A stretch of DNA of 64,000 bases from Lepeophtheirus salmonis (GCF_016086655.4 NC_052134.2:34347971-34411970); one strand, 5' to 3'. Counted from the stretch's first letter, positions 36,001-47,591 are shown. Numbers and translations: made by a program. The notes: a model not told the origin generated them from the sequence alone.

Positions 36001-37015
36001 CTAGCAAAGGGTTACTCGGCGTTGCTCGGGCCAAGGATAGAGCTTGAAATCCCATTGACAATTATTAATGTGATTTCTTTTTAATGTTTAGAATCCTGTC
36101 GTGCAGGCGAGTATTATATTATAGCACCTGTATATAATATGAAATTTATTATTAAGAATTTAAAAGAAAATTGTGTTATAAACTTCAATTAATATACCAA
36201 CTTATATGAATGAATAAATTTGTCTATATCAGAAATCCATCTTTTATTTTTGTCAAAAAATGCCAGATCAATATTCACATAAAAAATTACAAAAACTATT
36301 TTGCAGCATAAGAAAACAGTTAATAACGATTAAAAAGAAACACTATCTACTAATATTTTTTTCGTGCTTGCAAAAACAAAAAAAAAGTTAAAGAAAATAG
36401 TGTAGTCGAAAAAATTACCTTCAATAACTGCTTCATTTTTGCAAATATTGCAAAATATATTTCTGGCAATTGAAAATAATAAATTGTATGATGTTTAAGT
36501 TTATAACAATATTTATAATTTCCTCTTAAAAATGGAAAATTGAGGCTTATATGAAACAAAAAAAAAAAAGGACATATATTTCATTAAACATCAATTTTTA
36601 TGTGTCAAATTTTTATGAAAACGAATTTATTCAAATTATACATTATCCAAGAATCCAATATTCCATTGAAACTCCATTTTTTGCACCTGAAAAAAAAAAC
36701 TAAAGTGCAATTTTCACTGATTTCTTTTTTTCGGACCATAACTTTTTTATATTGAATAACTTTAGAAAACGTCCTTATTCATGTAGCTTTTTTTTACGCC
36801 AGTCCCATTTTGATTTATAGCTCAAACCCCTATCTAGTCTCCTTGAGCTCCCAAAAAAAAAAATTGTGATTGTGGTAATAAGCCCCCTTATATGATGCCC
36901 TAAAATTGACACCCCGTCTTAGCCTGACAAGCTTCAAAAGAGACACCCATGTAAAGTTTCATCTTCCTAGATCCAACGCTGTGGGCTCCCAATAAGGACA
37001 CACACACACAAAATA
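36001..37015 (+). mobile_element. Interspersed element R5, plus copy
   Basis: It begins CTAGCAAAGGGTTACTCGGCGTTGCTCGGG. It ends in 'gtttcatcttcctagatccaacgctgtgggctcccaataaggacacacacacacaaaatatattttat'. Such 'aagtttcatc...ccaacg...' text before a short (CA)n is typical of 3' regions of interspersed elements in other invertebrates (recalled, not searched). The interior 36,300-36,500 is complementary in order to 10,400-10,620. No RT or transposase frame is visible, so a non-autonomous or internally eroded element is likely. Confidence 0.6.
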
Positions 37016-37149
37016 TATTTTATGTACTTGTACATACAGATTATTGTATTCGATCACCGGATATGATGCTTCATATTTAGAATAGACTACTTGGAATAAA
37101 AGGTTGTGAACTCCATTTTACTCTTGAATAAGTTGAGTCAATCAAAGTA

Positions 37150-37331
37150 AAGTACTTTTTTTCTTGAACTCAATGTGCGTAGGTTCGCTCCCCAGTCGTT
37201 ACTAGAGAATGAAATATACTTAATGTATGTCAACTTCAAAGAAGACTCTTAGGTCAGATGGAGTAAATACAACGCTATAATGTTTACTTATAGTTAATGA
37301 GTGTAACTCTATTTGGCCAACTAAAGGAACA
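37150..37331 (+). mobile_element. tRNA-derived SINE, 5'-eroded copy
   Basis: 'cttgaactcaatgtgcgtaggttcgctccccagtc' keeps the variable region and a good B box (GGTTCGCTCCC). It is followed by 'gaaatatacttaatgtatgtcaacttcaaagaagactcttaggtcagatggagtaaat' and the tail 'taatgagtgtaactctatttggccaactaaaggaacat'. The A-box half is not recognisable. The tail hairpin is partly mutated. Confidence 0.75.
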
Positions 37332-37579
37332 TTTAAATAAAATAAAAATTTGACTCCAAAATATAAACGAATCACCAATCATATGCATGTTGACAAAATG
37401 AATAAAATAAAAATATTTCAGATATACTTGGTTCTGAAAAGGTTCAAAAGAAAGAGTGACTTGTCTCATTTGAGCAGCTGTTAAACATAACAAGTTCTAT
37501 GCAGCTCTAGTGTTATTTTTCTTATTTAATTTTACTTGGTTTATCGTTTATCAATCTACAAGGCTTACTTTTTTAAATA

Positions 37580-37870
37580 TTCATATAGAATGTGCTAGCT
37601 ATCTATAAACACAAATCCCACTCTGTATATAGCAAGGGCATAAGCTTAAATTACTCTGAGGTGGATCCTCAGTTCTACTCCGAGTCCAACAAATAACTTA
37701 TATCTCCTTAGTGTTATTCTCCGTCATTCATGAACAAATGCATTTATGTTTACACTTATACCTATATGTTCGCCCTCAAGAATGAAAGAATAATAAAAAC
37801 AGCTGCAGAAAATTTAAAAAAACAACAGCATATATTAAAATAGCAACTACAAAAAGCCAGGCCATCTTTC
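37580..37870 (+). repeat. Interspersed repeat R4, copy 3
   Basis: 'ctataaacacaaatcccactctgtatatagcaagggcataa', 'gtggatcctcagttctactccgagtcc', 'gaaagaataataaaaacagctgcagaaaat' and 'atagcaactac...ccatctttc' match the copies at 8.4 and 28.5 kb. Confidence 0.6.
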
Positions 37871-38264
37871 AATATAAGATTATCTAAATCTACGCTAATC
37901 ATGATCTGTTGTCACGCAAATAATATCTTCACAAGCCAAAGAAGGATTGAAATAAAGTAGGGGAAGATGTTTGATATTTTTTTCTAAAGTTTGGAACTTT
38001 TTTACTAATAAACCAATAACATAGATGGGACTGGATAGGCGAGACTGATTTTAAATCATATATTAAGGAGTTATACAAATCTGCTATGAAATATAAAATC
38101 TTCATTCCTAATACATTTTTATGCAATACTAATACAATTATCTTTTTATAATATTTAAATATAGTTTTTTCATTACAAAATGTAAACTGAAAGTATCATA
38201 TGTAACAGCTACGCAGGGTAAATCAAGTTTTATATTACTCAAATATCCATTTTAATGTTTGGAT

Positions 38265-38330
38265 GCCTAAACATCTCAGGGATGTACTCACAAACGGATT
38301 TGAAGGGATGTAACGGAGGAAAAATAAGAG
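38265..38330 (+). repeat. Short repeat shared with 55.27 kb
   Basis: 'aatatccattttaatgtttggatg' and 'cagggatgtactcacaaacgg' parallel 'aatatccattttaatgctgggatg' and 'cggggaagtacttgc' at 55,272-55,325. Confidence 0.35.
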
Positions 38331-38495
38331 CAATAATATTTTACAGATTAAAAACATATGTTTTTTTATACAGAGGACTTGAAAATGAAATCCACACCCT
38401 TTCTTGTATTTCTAAAAAATAATACATAAAATACGTAATTTTTAATAATTACATTTCAAATTAGAAACAAAGAGATTGGAGATCGTTTGTCCTAA

Positions 38496-38805
38496 AACTT
38501 ACTCTATATAACTGTCCTCAGCTTCGATCACGGCCTTGATACGGTATTTGAAGCCGGAGCAGGTCCTGACGACGAATTCCCTGGACATGAATGCAAAGTG
38601 ATTCTTGATGGCGGCCTCCAGAATTGCTTTAGTTGTGTGAACATTTATTAGTGTGTGCCTCAAGGTAACAGCGTACAAAAGATTCAAATGGACTAAGATT
38701 GGTCTCAACATCGTAGCAATTTCATCAAGTCAGGCAAGAGACTATTTGAACATATGACAGGGTGCAGATTCCTGCTGATAAAACCCAGGAGCGGCCCTGG
38801 ACATC
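38496..38805 (-). pseudogene. Mariner transposase C-terminal relic
   Basis: The minus strand reads 'GFYQQESAPCHMFK' (38,785-38,750), the QQD.APCH second catalytic block with D replaced by E. A shifted frame gives 'TNLSPFESFVRCYLEAHTNK', the SPDLNP.DY.VW...E..TNK region. Another shift gives 'TKAILEAAIKNHFAFMSREF', then 'VVRTCSGFKYRIKAVIEA' and the terminal 'EDSYIE' with stop at 38,498. The C-terminal pattern V..C..F..R..AVIEA..... IE is typical. Two frameshifts and the altered catalytic block make it inactive. No N-terminal half is found upstream. Confidence 0.82.
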
Positions 38806-38851
38806 TGGGTGATACAGAGGATGACAGTCTTCTCTATTGGTCGATGATGGT

Positions 38852-38881
38852 GCGACACCATAGACACCTCTATGGTGTCGC
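38852..38881. other. Perfect 13-bp stem hairpin
   Basis: GCGACACCATAGA (38,852-38,864), a CACC loop, and TCTATGGTGTCGC (38,869-38,881) form a perfect GC-rich stem next to the mariner relic. It has no T-tract after it and no tRNA-like features. It may be a terminus of a nested repeat or chance. Confidence 0.6.
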
Positions 38882-38959
38882 AGATGTCACGGTTTCTATT
38901 ACAACCACTAAAATGAGCTTCAAAACCAAAAATCAAAATTTCTAATTTCATTGGTTTTT

Positions 38960-39985
38960 TTCTTATTTTCTTTTACTTTTTTTGGCCATGATTAATTTAT
39001 AATAATTATTGTATATAAGTGCAAATTGATAAATTAGAATAATCAAGAAAAAAGAGAGGCTTTTTGCCATTTCTTATACTTTTTTTTTTTGCAAATATGG
39101 CATGAATAGAGTAATTGATGATGATTATTATGCAAGGAAAGTAGCTGTAGCGAGGGGGAAAAAATCATTAAAAAACACAAAGCCAAATTATTTATGATTT
39201 CAATTAATTAAAACAAACTATTATTAATTAAAACCTGTTTCTTCTTCCATTTTGGCTCTTCTTCTTTTCCATAATTCGTCACTGAATACAATATGATCCA
39301 CTCACATAGTGATTTTTAATAATGACGAGGAGGCCTTCATGCAGATACCTATTTACTAACTTCATGCCTTTCTCTAGCTGTATCAAGCCAAAGAACACAA
39401 AATATGTTCATAGATATTAGAGCCATTTATAAATGTATTATTTTTTTTTTTTTTTTTGCAAAAAACCTCCCACTTGAGCAGTCAAATGCCAAAAATATAT
39501 GTACATACAGTAAATCCTCGAATTACGAAAAACTATTCAGAATAATAATAAACGGGCCAGACAAATATTGATGCACGAGTACTTTGATTTCTTGAATTCT
39601 CAATCCTCCTAAATTTTCTAAATCTTAAGAACACGGAGTCCATATTTGTACATTTAAGGACCCGTGCACACTGTTGAATTATAATTTGAGTCCACTTTTT
39701 TCCAAATCTATATCGTGTTCACATCTGGAATTAGACTCGAGTTTTAGATTGCGAAATTTTCTTATGAACTCAAAGTTGAAACCAAATGAACTCAGTTCTG
39801 ATTTGAACTCAGAAAATGTAAACTCGAATACAGCTCAATTCGTATGGTTCTGTGTCGATATCAATTTGATGTCAATACAGTTTGATATCCAATTAGAACC
39901 CAAGTTCATATGAATCATTCGATCATTCTTTTGAGACCAAAAGAAATGACTTGTGTTATGATTTTGACTGCAGTCATTTTTTTTA
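38960..39985. other. No gene recognised
   Basis: AT-rich. 39,600-39,930 is rich in GAACTC/GAGTTC and GACTCGAG words and stays open for 80 codons in one frame without an ATG near its start. I read this as repeat-derived. Confidence 0.35.
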
Positions 39986-39988
39986 CAG

Positions 39989-40153
39989 CTCTACCCGGTC
40001 AAAACATTAAGAGCCTCAGACACTGAGTTATCAGTCAGTAAATCTTCCCAAATGGTAAATCAGTCTGCCCTTTTGCCAGGGAACGAACTTGCAAAAACCA
40101 TTCAGCTTTTAACAACAATAAAGACAAACATGTTGGCCGAGCCGGCTTCATAA
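39989..40153 (+). CDS. Candidate 3'-terminal exon, unknown product
   Basis: TTTTTTTTACAG (to 39,988) is a strong 3' splice site. The following 165 nt are open for 54 codons and end in TAA. The peptide starts 'LYPVKTLRASDTELSVSKSS', continues 'MVNQSALLPGNELAKTIQLL' and ends 'NMLAEPAS'. It is polar and unlike the K/N/I/F-rich chance frames of this window. GC content is visibly higher than the flanks. The same frame continues protein-like after the stop ('NITRCITFLGRSVTDNFKAM'), so it could also be a decayed longer ORF. I do not recognise it. Confidence 0.3.
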   Translation, partial: LYPVKTLRASDTELSVSKSSQMVNQSALLPGNELAKTIQLLTTIKTNMLAEPAS

Positions 40154-40529
40154 TATGTGGAACCAGTTATCAATATAACAAGGTGCATAACTTTTTTAGG
40201 CAGGAGTGTAACTGACAATTTTAAGGCTATGGACTATTTGCTGTGTCTTTCATAAACTACAGAAGCCACACAATAGGGGAGGGGAAACAAGGTTCTTCTC
40301 CCTATCCACTTTTGGAGTATCTATAACTATTATCTAGCAATAAAATAAATGTTCTTACTTTTTGTTATAATCACTTCACAGTGGGTAGGGTTTGAACTGG
40401 TACTAAACAAACAATGCTGATGGTTGTCAATTTTGGACAAACAATGCAGGCTTCAAAAAGACCATAACACTGGAAAAACGCGCCTATTAGCTTGAGTTGA
40501 TTCCTATTCTTACAGAAATATATTTTTGC

Positions 40530-40835
40530 CTCGTAAGATGTCGCTTTTTATGATCCAACATATGATGACGTTGCTTTATTATATTTTGTCCTGTTTTCTT
40601 GTTTCGTACGCAACTTTTTCTTCCTTTCTCAGAATTTACATTGTCAATTCAGTTAAAAAAGATGAATCCATGGAGGCTGCCTAGATAGTAACCTAGTTAT
40701 CCTCAACGCTCATATTCGTAAAAAAAAGTGTCACTACGTTGTACAAATATTGATCACGTGCTCTTCCTTTCTCCACTAGATTGATAGCTATGGCACATCT
40801 TATTGCTCGTAGTCCTGAGGTTAACTGCCCCTACA
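40530..40835 (+). repeat. Interspersed repeat R8, copy 2
   Basis: 'gatgacgttgctttatt', 'caactttttcttcctttct', 'caattcagttaaaaaagatgaatccatggaggctg', 'ctagttatc' and 'tacaaatattgatcac' match 29,040-29,335 in order. Confidence 0.5.
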
Positions 40836-40839
40836 TTTT

Positions 40840-43155
40840 TCCTTCGAATATATGTGAATTAAATTATTTATATATATATTTTTATGAATGTATATTGCTT
40901 TAATGGGTTAGCCAACATTTTGGGGAGGTTTTAAATCATTTATTTTTCTCCTTCCAATTTAAATTCATTGCTATGAAGGTGTTGATGTACCTGCTATTAT
41001 TTTATTATTTATTTCTCTAGTAATTAATGAACTCATTTCGTTTAAAGAGAAATGAATAAATATTATATTTCTGTTCTCTAATCCTTTTTTAGTATCTGAT
41101 CTCTTCCAAGATAGAGTTACACAGTACGATTACTAACCCATAAAGAATTGTATGTGTAGAATGATTGGAATATTTTATGGTAGTATTAACGGATAAATGA
41201 TCCTTTGACATGATGTTATCTCAAGAAATCTCAATAAGTACTTTATATTTTTACATTATCAGCTGTCAATTTGCCTACACATGCTCATGGTTAGTGTTTT
41301 GAACGTTGATTGGCTTTAAAAAAACTCTAACTAACTCGTTCTAAGCAGTGAATAATTCCCCTACTTTCAAGTTATAAGTAATTTGACATAAATAAAGTAT
41401 TTTCACTGACATAATTGAAATCTTGAAGGCTCATAGTTGCCTTTTGTACTGCTTAAAATGGACAAACTTTCAATAAATATACAAAAAACCTTCCTATTTT
41501 CAAATGCTCCTTGGAGCTGCATTGATTAAGTCTAACACAAAAATTTATACAGTATTTTTTATTGTCAGGTGTAATGTTTCTATATCTTTTCTCCAAAAGA
41601 GTGCTCTGAGCGTTCATTAGTTGCATTATAAATTGCTCTTTTTAATTATCACGTAAATGTCCACTATGAAATTCAAAATGATTATTAAAAAATATCTCTG
41701 AAAAGAAAATTCTGGTCCCAAATTTGTATTTAATTAGAATAACTTGAAAATATTGGAGCCAAATTAAAGTTGTTCCATTAAAAAATTATCCTCTCTTACG
41801 ACTAAAGGTGATTTTTGGAGGGTATTGAAGAGTCATTTGTCACTTAAATATAACTTACAGGTGGACCACAATGAGTAGATTTTTCATAATTTAATAAATA
41901 TTTCCTTAAAAAAGGTAATTTTATGAAAAAAAATTATAAATTTATTTTCAAAAAGAAAGGGTTATTTAAAAAAAAACATAAAATTAGTTTCTAAAAATAC
42001 GCAGATTCGATTTTTTTTTTTAATTGAAATTAATTTTTATTTCATAAATTAACGCAAAAAAAAGTCTTCCAAATTTATTTCTTGCCCTAGGCCCAGCAAA
42101 AAGTAAAAAAGGCTTTGCCTACGCCTGTTTTTGTGCAAAAAGATTAGATAAGTTGCAACTTCTATACAAATGAGATATTCAAGCATTTCTAATGATGAAT
42201 TTAGAGTATAATCTTTTAAAATAATATTGTTGTAAGACTTTCTATACATACTTATGAAAGGAGCAATATTTGACATTTTGGATGAAAATTATAAATTGAT
42301 ATTTATTCTGTGGTACATTATTTTATTACAAGGCTTATCACTTTTATAATTTCTTTTTAAAAAAATACGTTTAGGGGCTTGTAATGGGAAATTAAAATCA
42401 AAACTGATTTCGGCGAGACCGGAGCCTGGGGTAAATATAAATATGTGGGGCCTATTCTTTCTTATCTTTTTAAAACGACTTTTTATAATTTTTTTTGTTA
42501 ATTATATCCATATTTCATTTAACTGCGTTTTTTAGAAATACTAAAGTTCACCTTTTATTATTAATATTATTGCACTTCACTTGATAGAAAATTTTGTTAA
42601 ATTTTAAAGTTATTACGTCAAGATATTATTATTAATAAAAACGAAAAAGATTTGCGTGTCTAAGGAATTTAGTTTAAGAAATGTCGATCCTTTTCTTATT
42701 TTATAAAATTTCTGCTTGATGTATATATTTGAATACTTAAAAAATTATATACAGCACGGGGCCCCAGTCAAATTACCCCCTTAAACCCGACTTCGTTTAC
42801 AATGATACAGTTAAAGAAATAAGTTTTTGATCCTTAACCAATTTTGTTAGTTTTTTTTTTAATAGAATTGAAGTCCGGAGAATGGCAAGGACACTCAATG
42901 ACTTCTTTTAAAAAAAAAAAGATTTTATTCATTTAAAAAAAAAAAAAAAGAAGTTAAATGCACATCGTGGACCTTGAGTAAAAGTGGATTAAAACAAACA
43001 TTTTTTAAATTTATTTTTAATAATTTTAGGGGATTCTTTAAAACTGATATAATACCTATCAGTAATAAAATATATATTAAGATAAATAAAAAATAAAGCA
43101 ACACGACAGCGCTTCGAATGGAAGAAGTGCAAATCACTTAACTCTCCCGTTATGC
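40840..43155. other. No gene recognised; one R9 fragment
   Basis: A fragment at 41,290-41,390 ('ttgaacgttgattggct', 'agcagtgaataattccc') belongs to repeat R9 (see 49.4 kb). The rest is AT-rich. 'ggagcctggggtaaatataaatatgtggggcct' at 42,421-42,453 resembles 'agcccagggcagaaataagtatatgggcc' at 46,948-46,976. Confidence 0.4.
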
Positions 43156-43158
43156 TGT

Positions 43159-43368
43159 CTAATGTTGTGCTTTGCCATTTCCAAAATGTTCAATGACAAG
43201 AACTTTTGAAGTATCGTCAAAAAAAGGGCATTCAGCAAATGAAGGCCGAAAACTCTTACAGAGCTTCCCACAGTCTTTGCAAAAATACTTTTGAAAAAGA
43301 CACAACTTGTGGAAATTTGGGATTTTGAAGTGAATTCTAACATATGTGTATAATGGGTCATTTTCGTC
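43159..43368 (-). CDS. Candidate 3'-terminal exon encoding a cysteine-rich tail
   Basis: On the minus strand, ATGTATATTTCAG (to 43,369) is a plausible 3' splice site. The next 69 codons are open and end in TAG at 43,159-43,161. The peptide has 'DENDPLYTYVRIHFKIPNFH', then 'FCKDCGKLCKSFRPSFAECP' with a C-x2-C-x3-C-x9-C cluster, then 'DDTSKVLVIEHFGNGKAQH'. Residue usage is protein-like and richer in C, D, H and P than chance frames here. I cannot name the family. A second frame of the same strand is also open (43,134-43,388), which weakens the case. No upstream exon was identified. Confidence 0.35.
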   Translation of the reverse strand, partial: DENDPLYTYVRIHFKIPNFHKLCLFQKYFCKDCGKLCKSFRPSFAECPFFDDTSKVLVIEHFGNGKAQH

Positions 43369-43407
43369 CTGAAATATACATTACACAACCAATTGTGAGT
43401 GCCTTAT

Positions 43408-43869
43408 CAGGAACTTATTCAAGATTATATATATATTGGTTTCAACATTTTATTGAAAAAATCAAAAAATAATTTTTTTGGAAAATAAATTCAAATATAT
43501 TCCTAAAAATTTCTTCAAACACTCATAGCTATTGACAAAAAAAAAAAAAAATCAAAAATCCACAACCAATCTGTAATCATTTTAAAAATCCATAGCTATT
43601 TAGAAAATTCAAAAATTATACTTTTGAAAGAAAATCATTTATTTTATATTTGAATATGTTTTTCAAATATTAAATTTTTTGGAAAAAAAATTCAATTATT
43701 ACATTTTTTGGAAAAAAAAAATCAATTATTACATTTTTAGGAAATTTTAATTTTTTTTCCTTCTGCTCCATCATTTGCTCGAAGGACGAAAATATTTATA
43801 ATAAAAACCAATGATTCCTTAATTTGGGGGCTATATCCCCTTCCTGGACACCCCCTGCGGACGCCCCTG
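43408..43869. mobile_element. Family A TIR element, expanded copy
   Basis: The right end ...GGGGGCTATATCCCCTTCCTGGACACCCCCTGCGGACGCCCCTG (to 43,869) is well preserved. The left end, CAGGAACTTATTCAAGATTATATATATAT (43,408), is diverged. The interior repeats 'TTTTTTGGAAAAAAAAATCAATTATTACA' and 'TCATAGCTATTGACAAAA / CCATAGCTATTTAGAAAA' words as in the copies at 54.6 and 59 kb. Confidence 0.65.
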
Positions 43870-44040
43870 ACTGCCTGAGTGTAGGAGCATGTTAGCCAAG
43901 ATTTCTCAGTACATGGATCAGTCCATCCTCCCTTTAATGCAGTGAATTCTTCCTTTCTCCTAAGCAAAGCATTATTTTTTACCCCATACTTGACGGTGGG
44001 CTTTGTGTTTTGAGAATATACTCCTCACTTTTTTAATATT

Positions 44041-44252
44041 GTTCCTATAATTGGTTAGATGGAGTTGCGCTGACTAAGTATAAATAAACATTATGGTATT
44101 ACATTTACTCCATCTAAACTAGGAATCTTTTAGGAATCATATGCATAAAGTATATTTTTTCTCTAGGAATCACCTGGGCACGAACGTACACACATTGAAT
44201 TCAAGAGAGTAACTTCTTCTGAGCGCGTTGTCCATGATATAAGGCGATTCCA
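44041..44252 (-). mobile_element. tRNA-derived SINE, full-length minus copy
   Basis: On the minus strand it reads 'GGAATCGCCTTATATCATGG', 'ACAACGCGCTCAGAAG', 'ACTCTCTTGAATTCAATGTG' and a B-box-like 'ACGTTCGTGCCCAG'. The body 'AAATATACTTTATGCATATGATTCC' follows, then the tail 'AGATGGAGTAAATGTAAT', 'ATACTTAGTCAGCG' and 'AACTCCATCTAACCAATTATAGGAAC'. AGATGGAGT and ACTCCATCT can pair perfectly. This copy shows head, body and tail joined, so it defines the element. Confidence 0.8.
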
Positions 44253-44254
44253 TC

Positions 44255-45690
44255 ATCATTTTTCTTCCTTCAAACATATTTTTTGTTTATAGAATCTCAT
44301 TCACTGTTAAAATAACCATATCATTAAAAATATAGACCAATTTTTCAATGTGAGTCGTATATCTTAAAGCCTCAAAGAATACAAATGTAATCCAGAATCT
44401 ATTTTGATAAAAACCATTCTAGCTTCATTTTGTGTTGGTAGGCCCCATAAGTATCATGTATAATGCTATAAATGCAATACGTACATATCTATAAAGTCGG
44501 AAAAATGAGATCTTCCTCATAGCATTCCCATCTGAAAAGATATATACACAGATATCATAACCAGAGTCAAATCAAAAATAAAGGGGCATTCAAACAAACA
44601 GAAGGTCATGCAGCTTGTAAACCTTCAAATATTTCTCTGCTTCTAAAACCATGTCTCAATTACTTTTTTTTTTTGTTTTTTTTAACATTTGGAATTGATG
44701 TTTTTATGTTATGCATCTTGTAAACAATGTAAGGAATTCCACAAACCAAGTAGATTCGTATAAAAAAGATCCAAATCGATATCGGTCTTCAGGATCAAGA
44801 TAAGAAGTTATGTACATTAGAGTGCAAGGTAATGTCAAAATTTTGGAATTTGGTATATGTAAAATATTTTTTGTTGCATATTACTCATATAAATAAGACA
44901 ATGGCCATCAATTGTCTGAAAAAAGGTCCAGAAAATCTATGAAATATGGAAAATAATAATTATATTATGTTATTTCTTTCAAATTATCTACTTGAATCTA
45001 GATGCATAATTTTTATAAACTTAACTATTCTATATTAAAACACATATTTCAACAATACCAGTACAAAATTTCTTTTATTTGCCTCATATTAAGAATATCG
45101 TGGTACCAAAGATGTTTCAAAAAATAAATATGCTCTTTTCGTACCGCGTATGACGCGCATATATTATGATTTGTTCCTTTATTTTTATTGCTCGAACCTC
45201 GTTTTGTGATACTCAATGTCTAATATATTATTGTCAAATACATTTTTAAAGTTATTTTTTGCTAAAAAAGAAATTCTATTATACTTATCTGTCATTTTAG
45301 GTTACAAAAACTGTCTTTTAAATTCTTAAAAATACGATGATTAAAAGTTATTTACTTGTTAAGAAAGATTTAAAAAAAAAAAAAAGTATCCTACTACACC
45401 GAATTTCGAGCTTTTTTCATTACAGTTCACTCATATACTGATATAATAGTGATGCACGGATTACATACGGGTTGAGCAGTGTATTTTCAACCCTCAGTTA
45501 AATCAATGCTATCCTCATTTAGTAATATAGTTGTTTTAAAATTTAAATTCATATTCCTTACTAGAGTTATGACGGAACCGATATGTTTTTATCAGCTGTA
45601 TTGATGTTAATCCAAAAATTGGATGACAGGTCTTTTTTCAGAGGAGTAAAGAAGGAACAAGAATAGTCTGGATTTGATTATGAATCACAT
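44255..45690. other. No gene recognised
   Basis: AT-rich spacer with nothing supportable. Confidence 0.4.
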
Positions 45691-45769
45691 AGCCAAGCGT
45701 CCTAAGCACTAAATGAGGTCAGACAAATGTATATATATATATATATCTTTATTTTTTGACTTCGTAAGA

Positions 45770-45990
45770 CCCAAAGTTTGGCCTACAAACTCACCTGACC
45801 TCAACTCCATGGTATTTTTTTGTGTGAGGCACAGATCCTCCTGCAGCACAAAATCAGAGATGATGTCCATAATCTTCCAAAATAAGCATTTCATCAAGAG
45901 CAATTCCCGTTTCCTAGGTCGAGTCGAGGCCGTTATTAACGCCGAAAGCGATATTGAAGAATACAAAAAAAAATCAACTTTTAGTTGACA
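45770..45990 (+). pseudogene. Mariner transposase C-terminal relic
   Basis: The plus strand at 45,766-45,815 reads 'RPKVWPTNSPDLNSMVFF', the WPPNSPDLNP.DF third catalytic region. The usual catalytic D of PLDF is V here. A shifted frame continues with decayed 'QILLQHKIRDDVHNL' text. The original frame resumes as 'NSRFLGRVEAVINAESDIEE', fitting the R..AVI.A....IE C-terminus. Only about 70 codons remain. An (AT)n run (45,729-45,746) lies just upstream, where the rest of the gene should be. Confidence 0.72.
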
Positions 45991-45994
45991 CTTT

Positions 45995-47585
45995 TTTTAT
46001 TAAAATCAGATGATTAGTTAAGGAGAAAATCTTTTCTTTTTAAATCGTGTTAGTTGTTAAATAGAGGTGGCACCTGTCCCAGCTACCATACAGGCATATC
46101 GAACAACATTTCTTTTCTTTTCGTTTATGAAAAAAATTCAGAAATATCTACTTTTTATCATGACTAAGTTTTTAAGTTTCTAAAGATTCATCATAATTTG
46201 GTAAACTAAACACCTAATTTTTAATAAAATATATTTGAAAAGTATGTAAGACAAGAAATAATGAAATTTTTTGATAAGTAATTATATCAGATGTTTCGCC
46301 TCGAATTACAAAAATTCAGAGCTATGCAAGACCCGCAGTCTGTAAAATAGCAAACCCTTGCATCGCTAAAGCATATGTATTTAAAAAGGATGATTGTAAA
46401 TTCAATGATGGAATTACAAATTTTGCATTCCCGTGCGGGGGTTTGTTCCAAGCAAAAATATGCATTGTTTATTACTTAACAGTAAGCCTAATCATATTTC
46501 ATAGAGACTGATGACATATCATGCCATAGAAAAGAATTTATAATAATATATGGAGATAAATAACAAATCAAAAGCTGACAGTCATTTCAATCAGGTTTTA
46601 ATATTTCCCATTAATAAAGCAGTATTCTCCCTTGTAGATGGTAACATCATTATATAAGTAATTAAATGGTTATTAATTAGAAAATGTCTCCCTTTGCCTT
46701 TTGCATCATAAAGGTTCATAAAATAAATCATAAATATTTCTGCCCAAATTGTAATTCGGAATCACTTATTCAAGGAGTAGTGTAATTGGGAGATGATATA
46801 ATCGCGTATAATATTTCGTATTTTCATGGGCGTGGATAGCAGATGGGGATGCATTCCTCACAAATGAGATGTTATTCCTAAGATCATCAGATCCAACGTT
46901 GAACAACTGGTTCGTATGACATCCAGAGCCAATTTTACCGTGAGTAGAGCCCAGGGCAGAAATAAGTATATGGGCCTTTTCTTTATTTTTTATATTTTAA
47001 TTTAATTTTTGAGGAAAAGAAAATGCTTATGGTCAATGTTACGTTTATTTTTCTTAAATTGGCCCAAAAAAAATTTATGAACTTGTATTAAAAACGACAT
47101 GTCTTACATATTTTCATTTAAAAATACATTAATTTCTAGAATAAAAATATTTTTTATTTTTGTGATCTACCCTGTTCGAGTCTTTTATTTTTATATTCAA
47201 GCGCGAGGCCGAGGTATACGAGTATATCCCAATGTTTCTTTCCTAAAGCCAAATGAATTTTCTGTCATCGGTCGGCCACTCAAATACATTTCCTATCGTG
47301 AAGTCTCTCGTTTTTGCCTTGAATAAAACAAGAGGAAATCTGTTAAGATTTTGAATTTGTAAAAGATTTTAATGTTGAAATATTTCGTCAAAAATTCTAT
47401 GATTTAAATTTTATTTTTTGTTGGGAACATATAAAAATTCGAATACAAGTCAATGATTGGTTATATAGTTTATGGCATATACTAGGTTACACGCATAAAT
47501 CTAGACGCTTATAATTTTCACTTTATCTAAATGTAGTCGCCTCCAATCTTAACTATGTTATTATTCATTTTCGGAAACCAGGACA
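45995..47585. other. No gene recognised
   Basis: One more GC-rich patch, 46,830-46,945, reads protein-like on both strands: plus 'DVIPKIIRSNVEQLVRMTSR', minus 'THGKIGSGCHTNQLFNVGS'. The plus strand has a GTGAGT word after it. I could not decide between them or name either. The 75-codon frame at 47,099-47,326 is unrecognised. Confidence 0.35.
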
Positions 47586-47591
47586 GTCATA

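Noticed and set aside
40865..40885. (TA)n runs here and at 45,729 and 9,260 as possible origins or MAR elements
   Set aside because: Short TA runs are expected in DNA this AT-rich; no further signal.
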